This document shows, piece by piece, positions 9,942 through 18,637 of a DNA stretch of 64,000 nucleotides. Origin of the DNA: Erythrobacter sp. Alg231-14 (GTDB taxonomy: Bacteria; Pseudomonadota; Alphaproteobacteria; Sphingomonadales; Sphingomonadaceae). Every line of letters starts with the position of its first letter. Positions within the stretch are counted from its first letter, which is position 1. The DNA lies in contig NZ_LT702999.1 in assembly GCF_900149685.1 (NCBI RefSeq), positions 744,001 to 808,000 of the forward strand, given 5' to 3'. The position numbers were made by a program, and so were the translations under genes. Under the pieces are notes generated by a model that saw nothing but the letters and a program-made list of their open reading frames with translations, made no database searches and was not told where the DNA came from.

Positions 9942-10454
9942 ATGACCAACCGCACATTCACGCCGGCCTGTGCCACAATTGCCGTTCTCGCTGCGACCTG
10001 TTCGGCGATATTCGCCGCCCCGCTCGCTGCAAAGGATAGCCTTGGCGTCTATTCCAATTGGGCCGCGTTTCGCGATGATACGCCGTCCCGCTGCTACGCC
10101 ATCGCCAAACCCCAAAACGGCAGCGACAATGGTCCCTTTGCCAGCATCGCCAATTGGCCCGGAGCCGACATTCGCGGGCAATTGCACATCCGATTGTCGC
10201 GCACCGTAGAGGAAGGCGCAGACGTCACATTGTCGATCGCCGATCGCAGTTTTGACCTCGCCGCCAATGGACGCAACGCATGGGCATCGGATGCGCGAAT
10301 GGACGCTGCCATTGTCGCCGCCTTGCGATCTGCGGGCCGGATGAGCATTTCGGCGCGCGCGACATCGGGGGGACGTTTCACCGACCGATACGATCTGTCC
10401 GGCGCCGCGACAGCCATTGACGCCGCCGTCGTGGGATGCGCCAATATTGAATGA
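9942..10454 (+). CDS. Secreted IalB-like protein
   Basis: 170 residues from ATG 9942; a Sec signal peptide ([18 protein letters not shown]) precedes a mature domain with two cysteines (SRCYAI and VVGCANIE). The C-terminal [20 protein letters not shown] and [12 protein letters not shown] resemble the invasion-associated locus B family as found in sphingomonads; this is a moderate-strength recognition from sequence style. Function unknown. The stop overlaps an ATG (ATGA) of the rlmN reading frame, so the two genes are probably co-transcribed. Confidence 0.7.
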   Translation: MTNRTFTPACATIAVLAATCSAIFAAPLAAKDSLGVYSNWAAFRDDTPSRCYAIAKPQNGSDNGPFASIANWPGADIRGQLHIRLSRTVEEGADVTLSIADRSFDLAANGRNAWASDARMDAAIVAALRSAGRMSISARATSGGRFTDRYDLSGAATAIDAAVVGCANIE

Positions 10455-10522
10455 TGCGGATCGGTTTGAGTGCATGCGCCGCTGGCCAAAACTCAATTGC
10501 CGCACTATATCCGCCTCCAATC

Positions 10523-11773
10523 ATGGCAGATACGACTTTAATGACCATTCCCGGGCAAGTGGACCCGGTCCCCGTTGCGCGTGATATCACGCCGCGCGAA
10601 GACGGCCGCATTGACTTGATCGGTTTGCCTCGTCTGCGCATTCGGGATCTGTTCGCAGAGGCCGGTCTTGATCCGCGTCAGGCGAAATTGCGCTCAAAAC
10701 AAGTGTTTCACTGGTTGTATCATCGCGGTGTCACCGAATTTGATGCCATGACCGACATCTCAAAGAACATGCGGCCATGGCTGACCGAAAGATTTGTGAT
10801 CGGTCGCCCCAACGTATCCGAAGCGCAGCACAGCAATGATGGCACGCGCAAATGGTTGTTGAAAACCGACGATGGCCACGAATTTGAAATGGTCTTTATT
10901 CCCGATGCCGACCGGGGAACGCTGTGCGTATCGAGCCAAGTTGGCTGCACATTGAATTGCACATTTTGCCACACCGGTACGATGCGGCTTGTGCGCAATT
11001 TGACGCCGGGCGAAATCGTCGGACAGGTTATGTTGGCGCGCGATGCGTTGGGTGAATGGCCCAAAGGCAAAATGGATTTTGGTTTTGCCGACGACGAAAG
11101 CGAAGAAGCGCAAGCAGAATATCGCGCCGATGGCCGTTTGCTTACCAACATCGTGATGATGGGCATGGGCGAACCGCTTTATAATTTCGAACATGTCCGC
11201 GACGCGCTCAAATTGGTGATGGACGGCGAAGGATTGGCCCTATCACGTCGCCGCATCACCCTTTCCACCAGTGGCGTCATCCCAATGATGGAACGGTGCG
11301 CGGCGGAAATTGGCGTCAATTTAGCCGTCAGCCTGCATGCAGTTACAAAACCTGTGCGCGATGAGATCGTGCCGTTGAACAAGAAATACGGGATCGAAGA
11401 CCTGCTTCAAGCCTGTGCCGATTACCCCAAAGCATCCAATGCGCGCCGGATCACGTTTGAATATGTGATGCTGAAAGACAAAAATGACAGCGACGCCGAC
11501 GCGCATGAATTGGTCCGCTTGATCAAACATTATGACCTCCCGGCCAAAGTGAACCTCATCCCGTTCAACCCTTGGCCCGGCGCGGACTATGAATGTTCCG
11601 ATCCCGATCGGATCCGCGCTTTCAGCAACATTATCTTTGACGCCGGCATCAGCGCTCCCGTGCGCACGCCGCGCGGCCGCGATATCGATGCCGCATGCGG
11701 CCAGCTCAAGACAAGCGCCCAAAAGAAAAGCCGCGCAGAACGCGACCGCGAAGCCGCCGCTGCATCGGATTAA
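10523..11773 (+). CDS. rlmN: Dual-specificity RNA methyltransferase RlmN
   Basis: 416 residues from [11 protein letters not shown]. Radical SAM enzyme that methylates C2 of A2503 in 23S rRNA and A37 of some tRNAs. The [4Fe-4S] cluster motif is C142-x3-C146-x2-C149 in [26 protein letters not shown] and [10 protein letters not shown] are family hallmarks, and the C-terminal Cys392 in DAACGQL corresponds to the methyl-carrying cysteine. The frame is open to an ATG at 10451 that overlaps the upstream stop; that longer form (440 aa) would add 24 residues not usual for the family. The upstream gene is the IalB-like protein. Confidence 0.97.
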   Translation: MADTTLMTIPGQVDPVPVARDITPREDGRIDLIGLPRLRIRDLFAEAGLDPRQAKLRSKQVFHWLYHRGVTEFDAMTDISKNMRPWLTERFVIGRPNVSEAQHSNDGTRKWLLKTDDGHEFEMVFIPDADRGTLCVSSQVGCTLNCTFCHTGTMRLVRNLTPGEIVGQVMLARDALGEWPKGKMDFGFADDESEEAQAEYRADGRLLTNIVMMGMGEPLYNFEHVRDALKLVMDGEGLALSRRRITLSTSGVIPMMERCAAEIGVNLAVSLHAVTKPVRDEIVPLNKKYGIEDLLQACADYPKASNARRITFEYVMLKDKNDSDADAHELVRLIKHYDLPAKVNLIPFNPWPGADYECSDPDRIRAFSNIIFDAGISAPVRTPRGRDIDAACGQLKTSAQKKSRAERDREAAAASD

Positions 11774-11839
11774 ACCGCAAGGCCAGCTTGGCGAAAACAA
11801 GCAATCGGGCTACGCTCTTTTACATTAGGAGTTGGTCCC

Positions 11840-12457
11840 ATGATGAAATCAGCCAAAACACTTAGAAACCTATCGCTTGGCCTTGCCGTTGGCGCGATGG
11901 CATTTGTAGCGATCCCGGCCCAAGCACAGTTCCGCGGGCTTTTCCGTGATGCGCAGCGCGGGGCCGAATCCGCCGAAGGCTGCGAAGAGGGTTCGACCGG
12001 TGACACGGCGCGCGGTGTAATCGGCGGTCTTTTGGGCGGCGCAGCAGGGCGTACGGCGCGGCGCGCGGGCCTTGGCCAATTTGTGCCCGTCTCTGAATTC
12101 ACCAATCAAATCCCGGCCGCGATCGCCTGCAAATTGGACGCAGAAGAGCAAAAGCAAGCCGCTGACGCCACATTGGAGGCGACCCGCAGCGTGACCAATG
12201 AAGCCACCGGCGAAGGGGATGGCAGCGGCGATGAAGCTACATTCACCGGGCCTCCGATCGGCCAAACCGCGTCGTGGACATCGGAAAGCCGCGACGATGT
12301 GAGCGGCACATCAACCGTTACGGCTCGTGAACCATCGGATGACGCCACAGACTGTATTCTAGTCACAGATATCATCATCGTTTCGGGCGAAGAGACACGC
12401 GCCGAAAAACGCATGTGCCGTCCACCCGGCTCTGCACGCTATTCGATCATCGCGTGA
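11840..12457 (+). CDS. Secreted protein of unknown function with glycine-rich segment
   Basis: 205 residues, preceded by AGGAG with good spacing. A signal peptide (LSLGLAVGAMAFVAIPAQAQ) is followed by a short glycine-zipper-like run (GVIGGLLGGAAGRTARRAG) that could insert in or associate with membrane, then a hydrophilic, acidic domain with three cysteines (EGCEEG, IACKLD, DCILV and a fourth in RMCRPP). No family recognised. The stop codon overlaps the ATG of the next gene (TGATG), which indicates translational coupling with the Clp-like gene. Confidence 0.75.
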   Translation: MMKSAKTLRNLSLGLAVGAMAFVAIPAQAQFRGLFRDAQRGAESAEGCEEGSTGDTARGVIGGLLGGAAGRTARRAGLGQFVPVSEFTNQIPAAIACKLDAEEQKQAADATLEATRSVTNEATGEGDGSGDEATFTGPPIGQTASWTSESRDDVSGTSTVTAREPSDDATDCILVTDIIIVSGEETRAEKRMCRPPGSARYSIIA

Positions 12458-13170
12458 TGATGCGACCGACCATTAGAATATTGACCGCAATCGGATGTGC
12501 GGCGGCGTTGATGGGGACCGCCACGCTCGACCCCGACAATCCGACATGCCCTGTTGAACCCAATTGGGGTTCGGCCGATGCCATGGTTCTCACCCCCGTG
12601 GATCGCGATGGGAAACGAGTTTTGTTGGCCGAAGGGCGCATTGACGCTAACCTGCCTGAACGCCTGCGGGCCGCGATTGAAGCCGACGAGATGATTTCAG
12701 AGGTTTGGTTGCGATCACGCGGCGGAAATGCTCGTGCGGGCAATGAAGCAGGCCGGATCATTCGATCCTACACCGGCATGATCACCCGTATTCCATCGGG
12801 AGCGACGTGTTTTTCCGCCTGCAATTTTATCTTCATGGGCGGCGATCGTCGGGTCGTGGATGATGGCGGCGTGTTCATGGTCCACATGTTCACCCATACG
12901 GCCGATCGCTGGATCATCGATGATGCGGTGATCGATGGATCGCAGGCGACAACCGAATTGATCGCCAGCATCGAACAATCCTCTGCATTGTTGGCCACCG
13001 AAGACAACGATTTCCTTATCCGGATGGGCATCAGCCGAAAATTGTTGACCGACATCATGTATCAACAACAAGCCGTCAGCAACGAAGACGATCCCAGCAC
13101 CCGCTACTGCCTCTCAGGCGACGAAGTGCAGGAATACAATGTGATGACACAGGAGCGTCGGGCCCCTTAA
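12457..13170 (+). CDS. Periplasmic Clp-protease-like protein (COG3904 type)
   Basis: 237 residues from the ATG at 12457 in TGATG; a second ATG follows directly. An N-terminal hydrophobic segment (TIRILTAIGCAAALMGTA) acts as signal or anchor. The core has the ClpP/crotonase-like pattern seen in this family: LRSRGGNARAGNEAGRII, then GATCFSACNFIFMGGDRR with the candidate nucleophile Ser, and VHMFTH with the candidate His. Similar proteins are called periplasmic or hypothetical Clp-like proteins; proteolysis has not generally been shown. It sits in a four-gene coupled run with the secreted protein upstream and the methyltransferase downstream. Confidence 0.75.
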   Translation: MMRPTIRILTAIGCAAALMGTATLDPDNPTCPVEPNWGSADAMVLTPVDRDGKRVLLAEGRIDANLPERLRAAIEADEMISEVWLRSRGGNARAGNEAGRIIRSYTGMITRIPSGATCFSACNFIFMGGDRRVVDDGGVFMVHMFTHTADRWIIDDAVIDGSQATTELIASIEQSSALLATEDNDFLIRMGISRKLLTDIMYQQQAVSNEDDPSTRYCLSGDEVQEYNVMTQERRAP

Positions 13171-13793
13171 TGGTTGATCGCGATATTGACGACCAATCCG
13201 GCCCAATCGATCGGGCGACATACGAATTCTACCAAAACGGTGCCCCCTTTTACACATCAAGCGGCGCACAGGCCCATAGCCGCCATCTTGATGGGTTCTT
13301 GGATCGCTTATCGCCCGGTGCAGCCATCTTAGAAATCGGCTGCGGCGGCGGGCGAGACACCGCGCATATGGTCGATCGCGGCTTTGTCACCGATCCCACT
13401 GACGGCATTCCCGCAATGGTGGCCAAGGCCAACGAACGCCACGATATCGGCGCGCGATTGATGCGTTTTGATGAATTGGACGCGGTGGGCGCGTATGACG
13501 TCGTTTGGGCCCACGCCTGCCTGCTTCATTGTCCGCGCGATCAAATGCCCGATGTGGTGCGTCGTATTCACCTGGCCCTTCGCCCGCGTGGATTGCACTA
13601 TGCAAGTTTCAAACTAGGGGATGGCGAAGGCCGTGACTTATTGGGCCGGTTGCACAATTTCCCTTCGGCTGCTTGGTTGCGGGATCTATACGTGCAGGGC
13701 GGTTTTGAAACGCTGTCGGAAGACATCTTTGCCGGCAAAGGGACCGACGGAACGCAACGCGATTGGATGGCTTTAACGGTGAAGAGACTTTGA
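13170..13793 (+). CDS. Class I SAM-dependent methyltransferase
   Basis: 207 residues. Rossmann fold motif I is AAILEIGCGGGRDTAHM, followed by PTDGIPAMVAKA (acidic loop variant) and YDVVWAHACLLHCPRDQ (motif IV region); GLHYASFKLGDGEGRD resembles small tellurite-resistance TehB-like or generic methyltransferases. Substrate unknown. The ATG shares one base with the upstream stop (TAATG), and the next reading frame begins 31 bases before this stop, so the run is translationally coupled. Confidence 0.85.
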   Translation: MVDRDIDDQSGPIDRATYEFYQNGAPFYTSSGAQAHSRHLDGFLDRLSPGAAILEIGCGGGRDTAHMVDRGFVTDPTDGIPAMVAKANERHDIGARLMRFDELDAVGAYDVVWAHACLLHCPRDQMPDVVRRIHLALRPRGLHYASFKLGDGEGRDLLGRLHNFPSAAWLRDLYVQGGFETLSEDIFAGKGTDGTQRDWMALTVKRL

Positions 13794-14440
13794 AACACAC
13801 GATAGAGGCGATCTGCACAGGCACTGCGCGCCCGTTCAACGGGGCCGAGACCAGTGCCATCGCCAAACGTCCGCGCGAAGGCCTCATCCAATTTCTCGAA
13901 GACGGTTTGGCACCCGATGAACAAGCGGACCGGCGCGTGCATGGCGGCCCAGAAATGGCCATTCACCTTTACCCGCTCGATCACCATGATCATTGGCGAG
14001 AAGCGTTGGGCGCGATTGATCTTTTGGATGAACCGGGCGCCTTTGGCTCCAACTTAGCTGTGCGCGGTGTGACCGAAGATCGGGTGCATATTGGCGATCG
14101 CTTTCGCGCGGGCAGCGCGTTGATCGAGATAAGCCAGCCACGACAACCCTGTTGGAAGATTGAACACCGATTTGGCAAAGCCGCCAATTCCAAAGGCATG
14201 GTGTCGACCATCGTGAAATCGGGCAAATGCGGTTGGTATTTCCGCGTGATTGAGTTCGGCGAAGCGCAAGCAGGAGATTCGTTGGAACGCGTCGCGGTTG
14301 GTGAGACTGAATGGAGCGTCGCGCGCGCCTTTGCCGCGTTGATGGCGGGCAAGGCAAGTCGCGATGAATTGGTCGAATTGTCACAGATGGAGGCGCTTTC
14401 CCCAAAACTAAGGGAGCGCGCCCAAGCCAAATTGGCATAA
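13763..14440 (+). CDS. MOSC domain-containing protein (YiiM-like)
   Basis: 225 residues from ATG 13763, overlapping the methyltransferase gene by 31 bases; a TTG at 13790 is an alternative start that would reduce the overlap to four bases. The MOSC core is visible as DRRVHGGPEMAIHLYPLDHHDHWR, PGAFGSNLAVRGVTEDRVHIGDRF and the conserved cysteine in ISQPRQPCWKIEHRFG. MOSC domains carry sulfur or bind molybdenum cofactor. YiiM-type proteins reduce N-hydroxylated substrates using Moco. A molybdoenzyme gene lies about 1.5 kb downstream, which fits a molybdenum theme but does not prove a link. Confidence 0.88.
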   Translation: MDGFNGEETLKHTIEAICTGTARPFNGAETSAIAKRPREGLIQFLEDGLAPDEQADRRVHGGPEMAIHLYPLDHHDHWREALGAIDLLDEPGAFGSNLAVRGVTEDRVHIGDRFRAGSALIEISQPRQPCWKIEHRFGKAANSKGMVSTIVKSGKCGWYFRVIEFGEAQAGDSLERVAVGETEWSVARAFAALMAGKASRDELVELSQMEALSPKLRERAQAKLA

Positions 14441-14491
14441 GCGCGAAGGGTGCCGATTGATGCGCCCCTCGCCCACTGTTAAGGCGCTGAA

Positions 14492-15295
14492 ATGTCTGAT
14501 GCCGCGTCACTTGAACTTGCTTCTGAACCCGTTGTTTTGATTACGGGCGGTGCGACACGCATCGGTGCAGAAATGGCCAAAGGGTTCGCACAGGCCGGTT
14601 GGCATGTCGTAATCCATTACAACCGATCCGGAGATGCGGCTCGCGCGTTGGCCGACAACTTGCCCAGCGCGCAGACTATTGGATGCGACCTTACCGATGA
14701 TCATGCGGCAGTTGCGATGATCGAAGAATTGGCTGAGCGGTGCGACAATTGGCGGTGCCTGATCAATTCCGCGTCGATCTTTAAATACGACGATGCAACC
14801 AAACTGGATCCCGCAACGAACAAAGAGGCGATGCAGATCAACGCCATCTCTCCCGCGATCATGACTCAACGCTTTGTGGCGTCCGCGAAAAGCGATGATG
14901 TGCGCACCGTAATCAACATCACCGATATGAAATTGGCCAACCCCAATCCTGATTTCTTTAGCTACACAATGTCCAAACACGCTTTGGCCGCGACCATCCC
15001 CATGCAGGCGATCGCATGCGATGATAAAACCCGGATTTACGGCATAGCGCCGGGCGCAATCCTGGCCAGCCATGATCAAAGCGAAGATGAAACCGATGTC
15101 TCGCACCGGCTCAATCTCCTATCCCGAAAGACCGGCGCCGATGAGATCGTCGATGCTGCGCTGTTCCTATCGAAAGGCGCGCTTAAGAATGGATCGACCG
15201 TGTTCATAGACAGCGGCCAGCACCTGCTTTCGCAAGATCGCGACGTGATTTATCTGGCGCGTGAAAACGCTGCGCAAAAAGCGGGCGCGGCATGA
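14492..15295 (+). CDS. SDR family oxidoreductase, pteridine-reductase-like
   Basis: 267 residues. The cofactor motif TGGATRIGAEMAKGFAQAG has the TGxxxRxG form of pteridine reductase/FolM-type SDRs, which prefer NADPH. The active site has Y-x3-K (FFSYTMSKHAL); the usual catalytic Ser position reads INITDM, so a Thr or Asp stands there as in pteridine reductases. C-terminal VFIDSGQHL matches the family. A dihydromonapterin or dihydropteridine reductase role is plausible. Its stop overlaps the next start (ATGA), coupling it to the cytochrome b gene. Confidence 0.85.
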   Translation: MSDAASLELASEPVVLITGGATRIGAEMAKGFAQAGWHVVIHYNRSGDAARALADNLPSAQTIGCDLTDDHAAVAMIEELAERCDNWRCLINSASIFKYDDATKLDPATNKEAMQINAISPAIMTQRFVASAKSDDVRTVINITDMKLANPNPDFFSYTMSKHALAATIPMQAIACDDKTRIYGIAPGAILASHDQSEDETDVSHRLNLLSRKTGADEIVDAALFLSKGALKNGSTVFIDSGQHLLSQDRDVIYLARENAAQKAGAA

Positions 15296-15984
15296 CGCGG
15301 TCTAAGAAACGCCATTCCTTGCTTGTCCGGATTTGGCATTGGATCAACGCGGCGGCCTTGATTGTGCTGTTTATGTCCGGCCTCACCATCTCCAACGGGC
15401 ACCGATTTTTGTATTGGGGCAATTACGGCTTCGATCCGGCAGATGCTTGGATGACTGTGATGCGGTTTCCCAATTGGATGACAATCCCGCAGCGATACGA
15501 TCTGGCTGAGGCGCGCGATTGGCACAATACATCGGCGTGGATCTTTGCGGTTGGATTGTTGGTGATGTGGATTGCTATCATCATCTCCAAACATTTCTGG
15601 CGCGATATTGCGACCCGGCCGGCCGATTGGTCACCGCGGGCATGGGTTAAGGCGCTGCGTGATCATTTGCCGGGCGGCGGCGCAGATCGACACAGCGGTT
15701 ACAACGCCGTTCAACGGATCGCCTATGGAGTCGTTTTGGGGGTGTTTTTGCCCATGATGGTTTTCACCGGCCTCGCGATCAGCCCAGGTTTTGAACCCGC
15801 TGCGCCGTGGATGGTGGATGCTTTGGGAGGCAGACAAAGCGCCCGAAGCCTGCATTTCATATTTGCTTGGGCGCTATTCGGTTTCTTTGTGCTGCATGTG
15901 TTGATGGTGTTGATTTCAAACCCGTTGAAACAAATCGCACAAATGATCACCGGCGGAACGCGAGAGGACAGCAAGGATGGTTGA
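15292..15984 (+). CDS. Cytochrome b561/b-type membrane subunit
   Basis: 230 residues with about four or five membrane segments (AALIVLFMSGLTIS, IFAVGLLVMWIAIII, VVLGVFLPMMVFTGLAI, FIFAWALFGFFVLHVLMVLI). Histidines in membrane segments (RIWHWINA, DWHNTSAW, ARSLHFIFA, LHVLMV) are candidate haem ligands, as in the formate dehydrogenase gamma and Ni/Fe hydrogenase cytochrome b family. It overlaps the following molybdoenzyme gene by eight bases, so it is most likely the quinone-linked electron partner of that enzyme. Confidence 0.88.
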   Translation: MTRSKKRHSLLVRIWHWINAAALIVLFMSGLTISNGHRFLYWGNYGFDPADAWMTVMRFPNWMTIPQRYDLAEARDWHNTSAWIFAVGLLVMWIAIIISKHFWRDIATRPADWSPRAWVKALRDHLPGGGADRHSGYNAVQRIAYGVVLGVFLPMMVFTGLAISPGFEPAAPWMVDALGGRQSARSLHFIFAWALFGFFVLHVLMVLISNPLKQIAQMITGGTREDSKDG

Positions 15985-16726
15985 AATTAAACGCCGCGCA
16001 GTGCTGGCCGGCATGGCCGCCCTACCCGCAGCCGCCTGCAGCGAGCTGGCCGAAACCGGTCCAGTGGGCGACGCCTTTGATGTGGCCGAAGATTGGCATC
16101 GCACCGCGCATCGCACTTTGGCCAGCCGTCAAGCTTTGGCCCGCGAATACGCACCAGATGAACGGTCACCCGATATCAAGGGCAACGGCACTTTGCGCAT
16201 CGAAACACCCGATTATCGCAACGCCTTCGAGAATGGGTTTACCGACTGGCGATTGTCCGTGACGGGATTGGTGGACAATCCGCTTTCGCTCAGCATGGAT
16301 GAATTGCGCGCGCTACCCCAACGCACTCAGATCACACGGCACGATTGTGTGGAGGGGTGGAGCGCGATTGCCGAATGGACCGGACCACAATTGTCCGCCC
16401 TGCTCGACACCGCAAAACTGCGTAAGGAAGCAAACTTTATCGTCTTTCGTTGCGCCGATGTTTTGTACGGTCGCGACTATTATGAGAGCGTCGATCTGAT
16501 CGATGCCTATCATCCGCAAACGATCATTGCCCACGCATTGAACGGCGCACCTTTGCCTGAAAAGAATGGGGCACCGTTGCGCATGCGGATCGAACGGCAA
16601 TTGGGCTACAAATCTGCCAAATACCTAAAGGGCATTGAGGCCGTTTCGAGCTTTGAAGACATCGAAGGCGGCAAAGGCGGTTTTTGGGAGGATATCGGCG
16701 ATTACCAATGGTATGCCGGGATCTAA
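15977..16726 (+). CDS. Molybdopterin-dependent oxidoreductase, sulfite oxidase fold
   Basis: 249 residues. The N-terminus has a Tat-like twin basic pair (KRRAVLAGMAALPAAACSE) that also contains a lipobox-like AAAC, so export, perhaps as a lipoprotein, is likely. The molybdopterin domain has WRLSVTGLVDNPLSLSMDEL, the Mo-ligating Cys124 in TRHDCVEGWSAIAEW, and GAPLRMRIERQLGYKSAKYLKGIE. This corresponds to the SUOX/MsrP-type catalytic domain without the dimerisation domain. Coupled to a b-type cytochrome, it resembles MsrPQ-like or sulfite-oxidase-like respiratory pairs. The physiological substrate cannot be told from sequence. Confidence 0.9.
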   Translation: MVEIKRRAVLAGMAALPAAACSELAETGPVGDAFDVAEDWHRTAHRTLASRQALAREYAPDERSPDIKGNGTLRIETPDYRNAFENGFTDWRLSVTGLVDNPLSLSMDELRALPQRTQITRHDCVEGWSAIAEWTGPQLSALLDTAKLRKEANFIVFRCADVLYGRDYYESVDLIDAYHPQTIIAHALNGAPLPEKNGAPLRMRIERQLGYKSAKYLKGIEAVSSFEDIEGGKGGFWEDIGDYQWYAGI

Positions 16727-16732
16727 GGTCGA

Positions 16733-17170
16733 TTAATCCGGGTAAATCCGGTTCATCGTGGCCCAATCTTTCGCGATCATCTCTTCGAGCACGTTGAGAT
16801 CAACATCGGCCAATTTATTGATATAAAGGCAAGATTTTCCGGTTTTGTGTTTACCCAATCGCGTTAAATCCGCATCGCGCGCTTTGGCTGCGATATCATC
16901 ACAATAGCCGCCCATCATGTACAATGAATGCTTGGCCTTGCGCGGCGAGAATCCTGCACGCATCCAATGCACGTCGCGACCGCTTTCATAGGTCGTACGA
17001 TATTCGCCAAACCCGATTATCGAACCGCCCCACATCTGCGGCTTTGCGCCCGTCACCCGTTCGAACATTTCCAGCAAGACCCGCGCATCATCGCGCTTTG
17101 CCTCTGGCTCAACCGCCGCAATGAAACCTTCAACCGACGCGTCATTCGCCTTTGTTTTTGCCTCGGCCAT
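16733..17170 (-). CDS. DUF1801 domain-containing protein
   Basis: 145 residues. Three in-frame ATG codons stand in a row at 17176, 17173 and 17170; the GGGGAGGG motif lies almost directly on the first one, so the third (MAEAKTKAND) has the best ribosome binding spacing. Motifs DARVLLEMFERVTGAKPQMWG, GSIIGFGEY, RKAKHSLYMMGG and CLYINKLADVDLNVLEEMI are typical of DUF1801 (YdhG-like) proteins, cytoplasmic and of unknown function. It converges with the molybdoenzyme gene, six bases apart. Confidence 0.88.
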   Translation of the reverse strand: MAEAKTKANDASVEGFIAAVEPEAKRDDARVLLEMFERVTGAKPQMWGGSIIGFGEYRTTYESGRDVHWMRAGFSPRKAKHSLYMMGGYCDDIAAKARDADLTRLGKHKTGKSCLYINKLADVDLNVLEEMIAKDWATMNRIYPD

Positions 17171-17269
17171 CATCATCCCTCCCCATCCGATGCGCACTGT
17201 TTGATTGACACAGTAACACAGTCGGTATCATCAAGCAGAAACGTTTTTGCAGGGGACTGAAGCAAAACC

Positions 17270-18568
17270 ATGTGGCTACTCGATAAATTCCTAGGAAAAG
17301 TCATCCGCGAGGGGCGGTTGAGCGTCACCGATCACGACGGAAAAACCTACGACTATGGTGACGGGCCTGAGGCGCCGCTCAAGATCAAATTGACCAACAA
17401 AAAGGCCGCGAACCATATCGCTCGTTACCCGCAAATGGGTGCAGGCGAGGCGTTTATGTGGGGATGGCTTGTGGTTGAAGAGCCGCATGACATTCGCGAC
17501 CTGTTGCTGTTCGTAACGGCCAACACGAAACGCATCGGCGACAGCGCCATTCAGGCGCAGGGCCCGCTTAAGAAGATCGCGCAGAAAATTGGCGCGGCGG
17601 TGGACGGCATTAATCTGCGTTCTTCCGCGCGCTCAAACGCCGAACACACCTACAATTTGACCCGCGAATTGTATGAACGGTTCCTCGACGAAGATCGCCA
17701 GTACACGATGGCGTATTATCGAGAGGATGATCCGACCCAAACCTCGCTCGAACAGGCTCAGATGGACAAGAAGGCGCATCTCGCGTCGAAATTGTACCTT
17801 CAGCCGGGCAAAACCGAGGGGATGCGCGTTCTCGACATTGGGTGTGGATGGGGCGGCTTCGGCCTTTATCTCAACAAAATGTACGGCGTCGAAGTGCTCG
17901 GCGTGGCGCTCGCGCCAGACCAGATTAAGTTCTGCAACGAACGCGCAGAAGCCGCCGGTGTGGCCGACAAAGTCAAATTTGAATTGCTCGACTACCGCGA
18001 TGTTGAGGGTCAATTTGACCGTATCTCCAGCGTCGGCCTGCTCGAACATGTGGGCACAATCCATTACCCGCAGTTCTTTGAGCATACGAATAAACTGCTC
18101 AAAGATGATGGCGTGATGATTTCGCATTGCTGCGGCCGCGCTGGCCCTCCCGGTGCCACCGATGCTTGGACCCGCAAATACATCTTCCCCGGCGGCTATA
18201 TTCCGGCGCTGTCCGAGCTGGTCTCACAAAGCGAAAAGTACGGCTTTGAAGTGATGGATGTCGAAGGGATGCGCTTCCATTACAGCCACACTTTGGAAGA
18301 ATGGTACAACCGCACCGTCATGCACCGCGAAGAGATCACGGACATGTATGACGACGTGTTTTACCGCATGTGGCTGTTCTATCTCGCCGGGGCTGAACAA
18401 AGTTTCCGCAACGGCGGCATGATCAATTGGCAGCTCCAATATGTCAAAGATCGCGCCGCGATCCCCATGACACGGGAATATATGCACCACGAAAGCGCCC
18501 GCCTGCGCGAAGTGGGCGAAATCCCAACATGGCGTTTTGACCAAGGCATCAAAGAAGCTGCGGAATAA
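17270..18568 (+). CDS. cfa: Cyclopropane-fatty-acyl-phospholipid synthase
   Basis: 432 residues. It adds a methylene from S-adenosylmethionine across the cis double bond of membrane phospholipid acyl chains. The N-terminal lipid-binding region (FMWGWLVVEEPHDIRDLL) precedes the methyltransferase domain with SAM motif VLDIGCGWGGFGLYL, SVGLLEHVG and FPGGYIPALSEL; active-site HCCGRAG is also present. Length fits the family. It is transcribed alone, divergent from the DUF1801 gene. A polyunsaturated/cyclopropane modifying variant cannot be excluded. Confidence 0.95.
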   Translation: MWLLDKFLGKVIREGRLSVTDHDGKTYDYGDGPEAPLKIKLTNKKAANHIARYPQMGAGEAFMWGWLVVEEPHDIRDLLLFVTANTKRIGDSAIQAQGPLKKIAQKIGAAVDGINLRSSARSNAEHTYNLTRELYERFLDEDRQYTMAYYREDDPTQTSLEQAQMDKKAHLASKLYLQPGKTEGMRVLDIGCGWGGFGLYLNKMYGVEVLGVALAPDQIKFCNERAEAAGVADKVKFELLDYRDVEGQFDRISSVGLLEHVGTIHYPQFFEHTNKLLKDDGVMISHCCGRAGPPGATDAWTRKYIFPGGYIPALSELVSQSEKYGFEVMDVEGMRFHYSHTLEEWYNRTVMHREEITDMYDDVFYRMWLFYLAGAEQSFRNGGMINWQLQYVKDRAAIPMTREYMHHESARLREVGEIPTWRFDQGIKEAAE

Positions 18569-18637
18569 CCCGCTTTCACCATAGATCGCGCTGAAACGGC
18601 CACGAAACGCTTATGACGTGAGAGTCGATTCGGTGCG

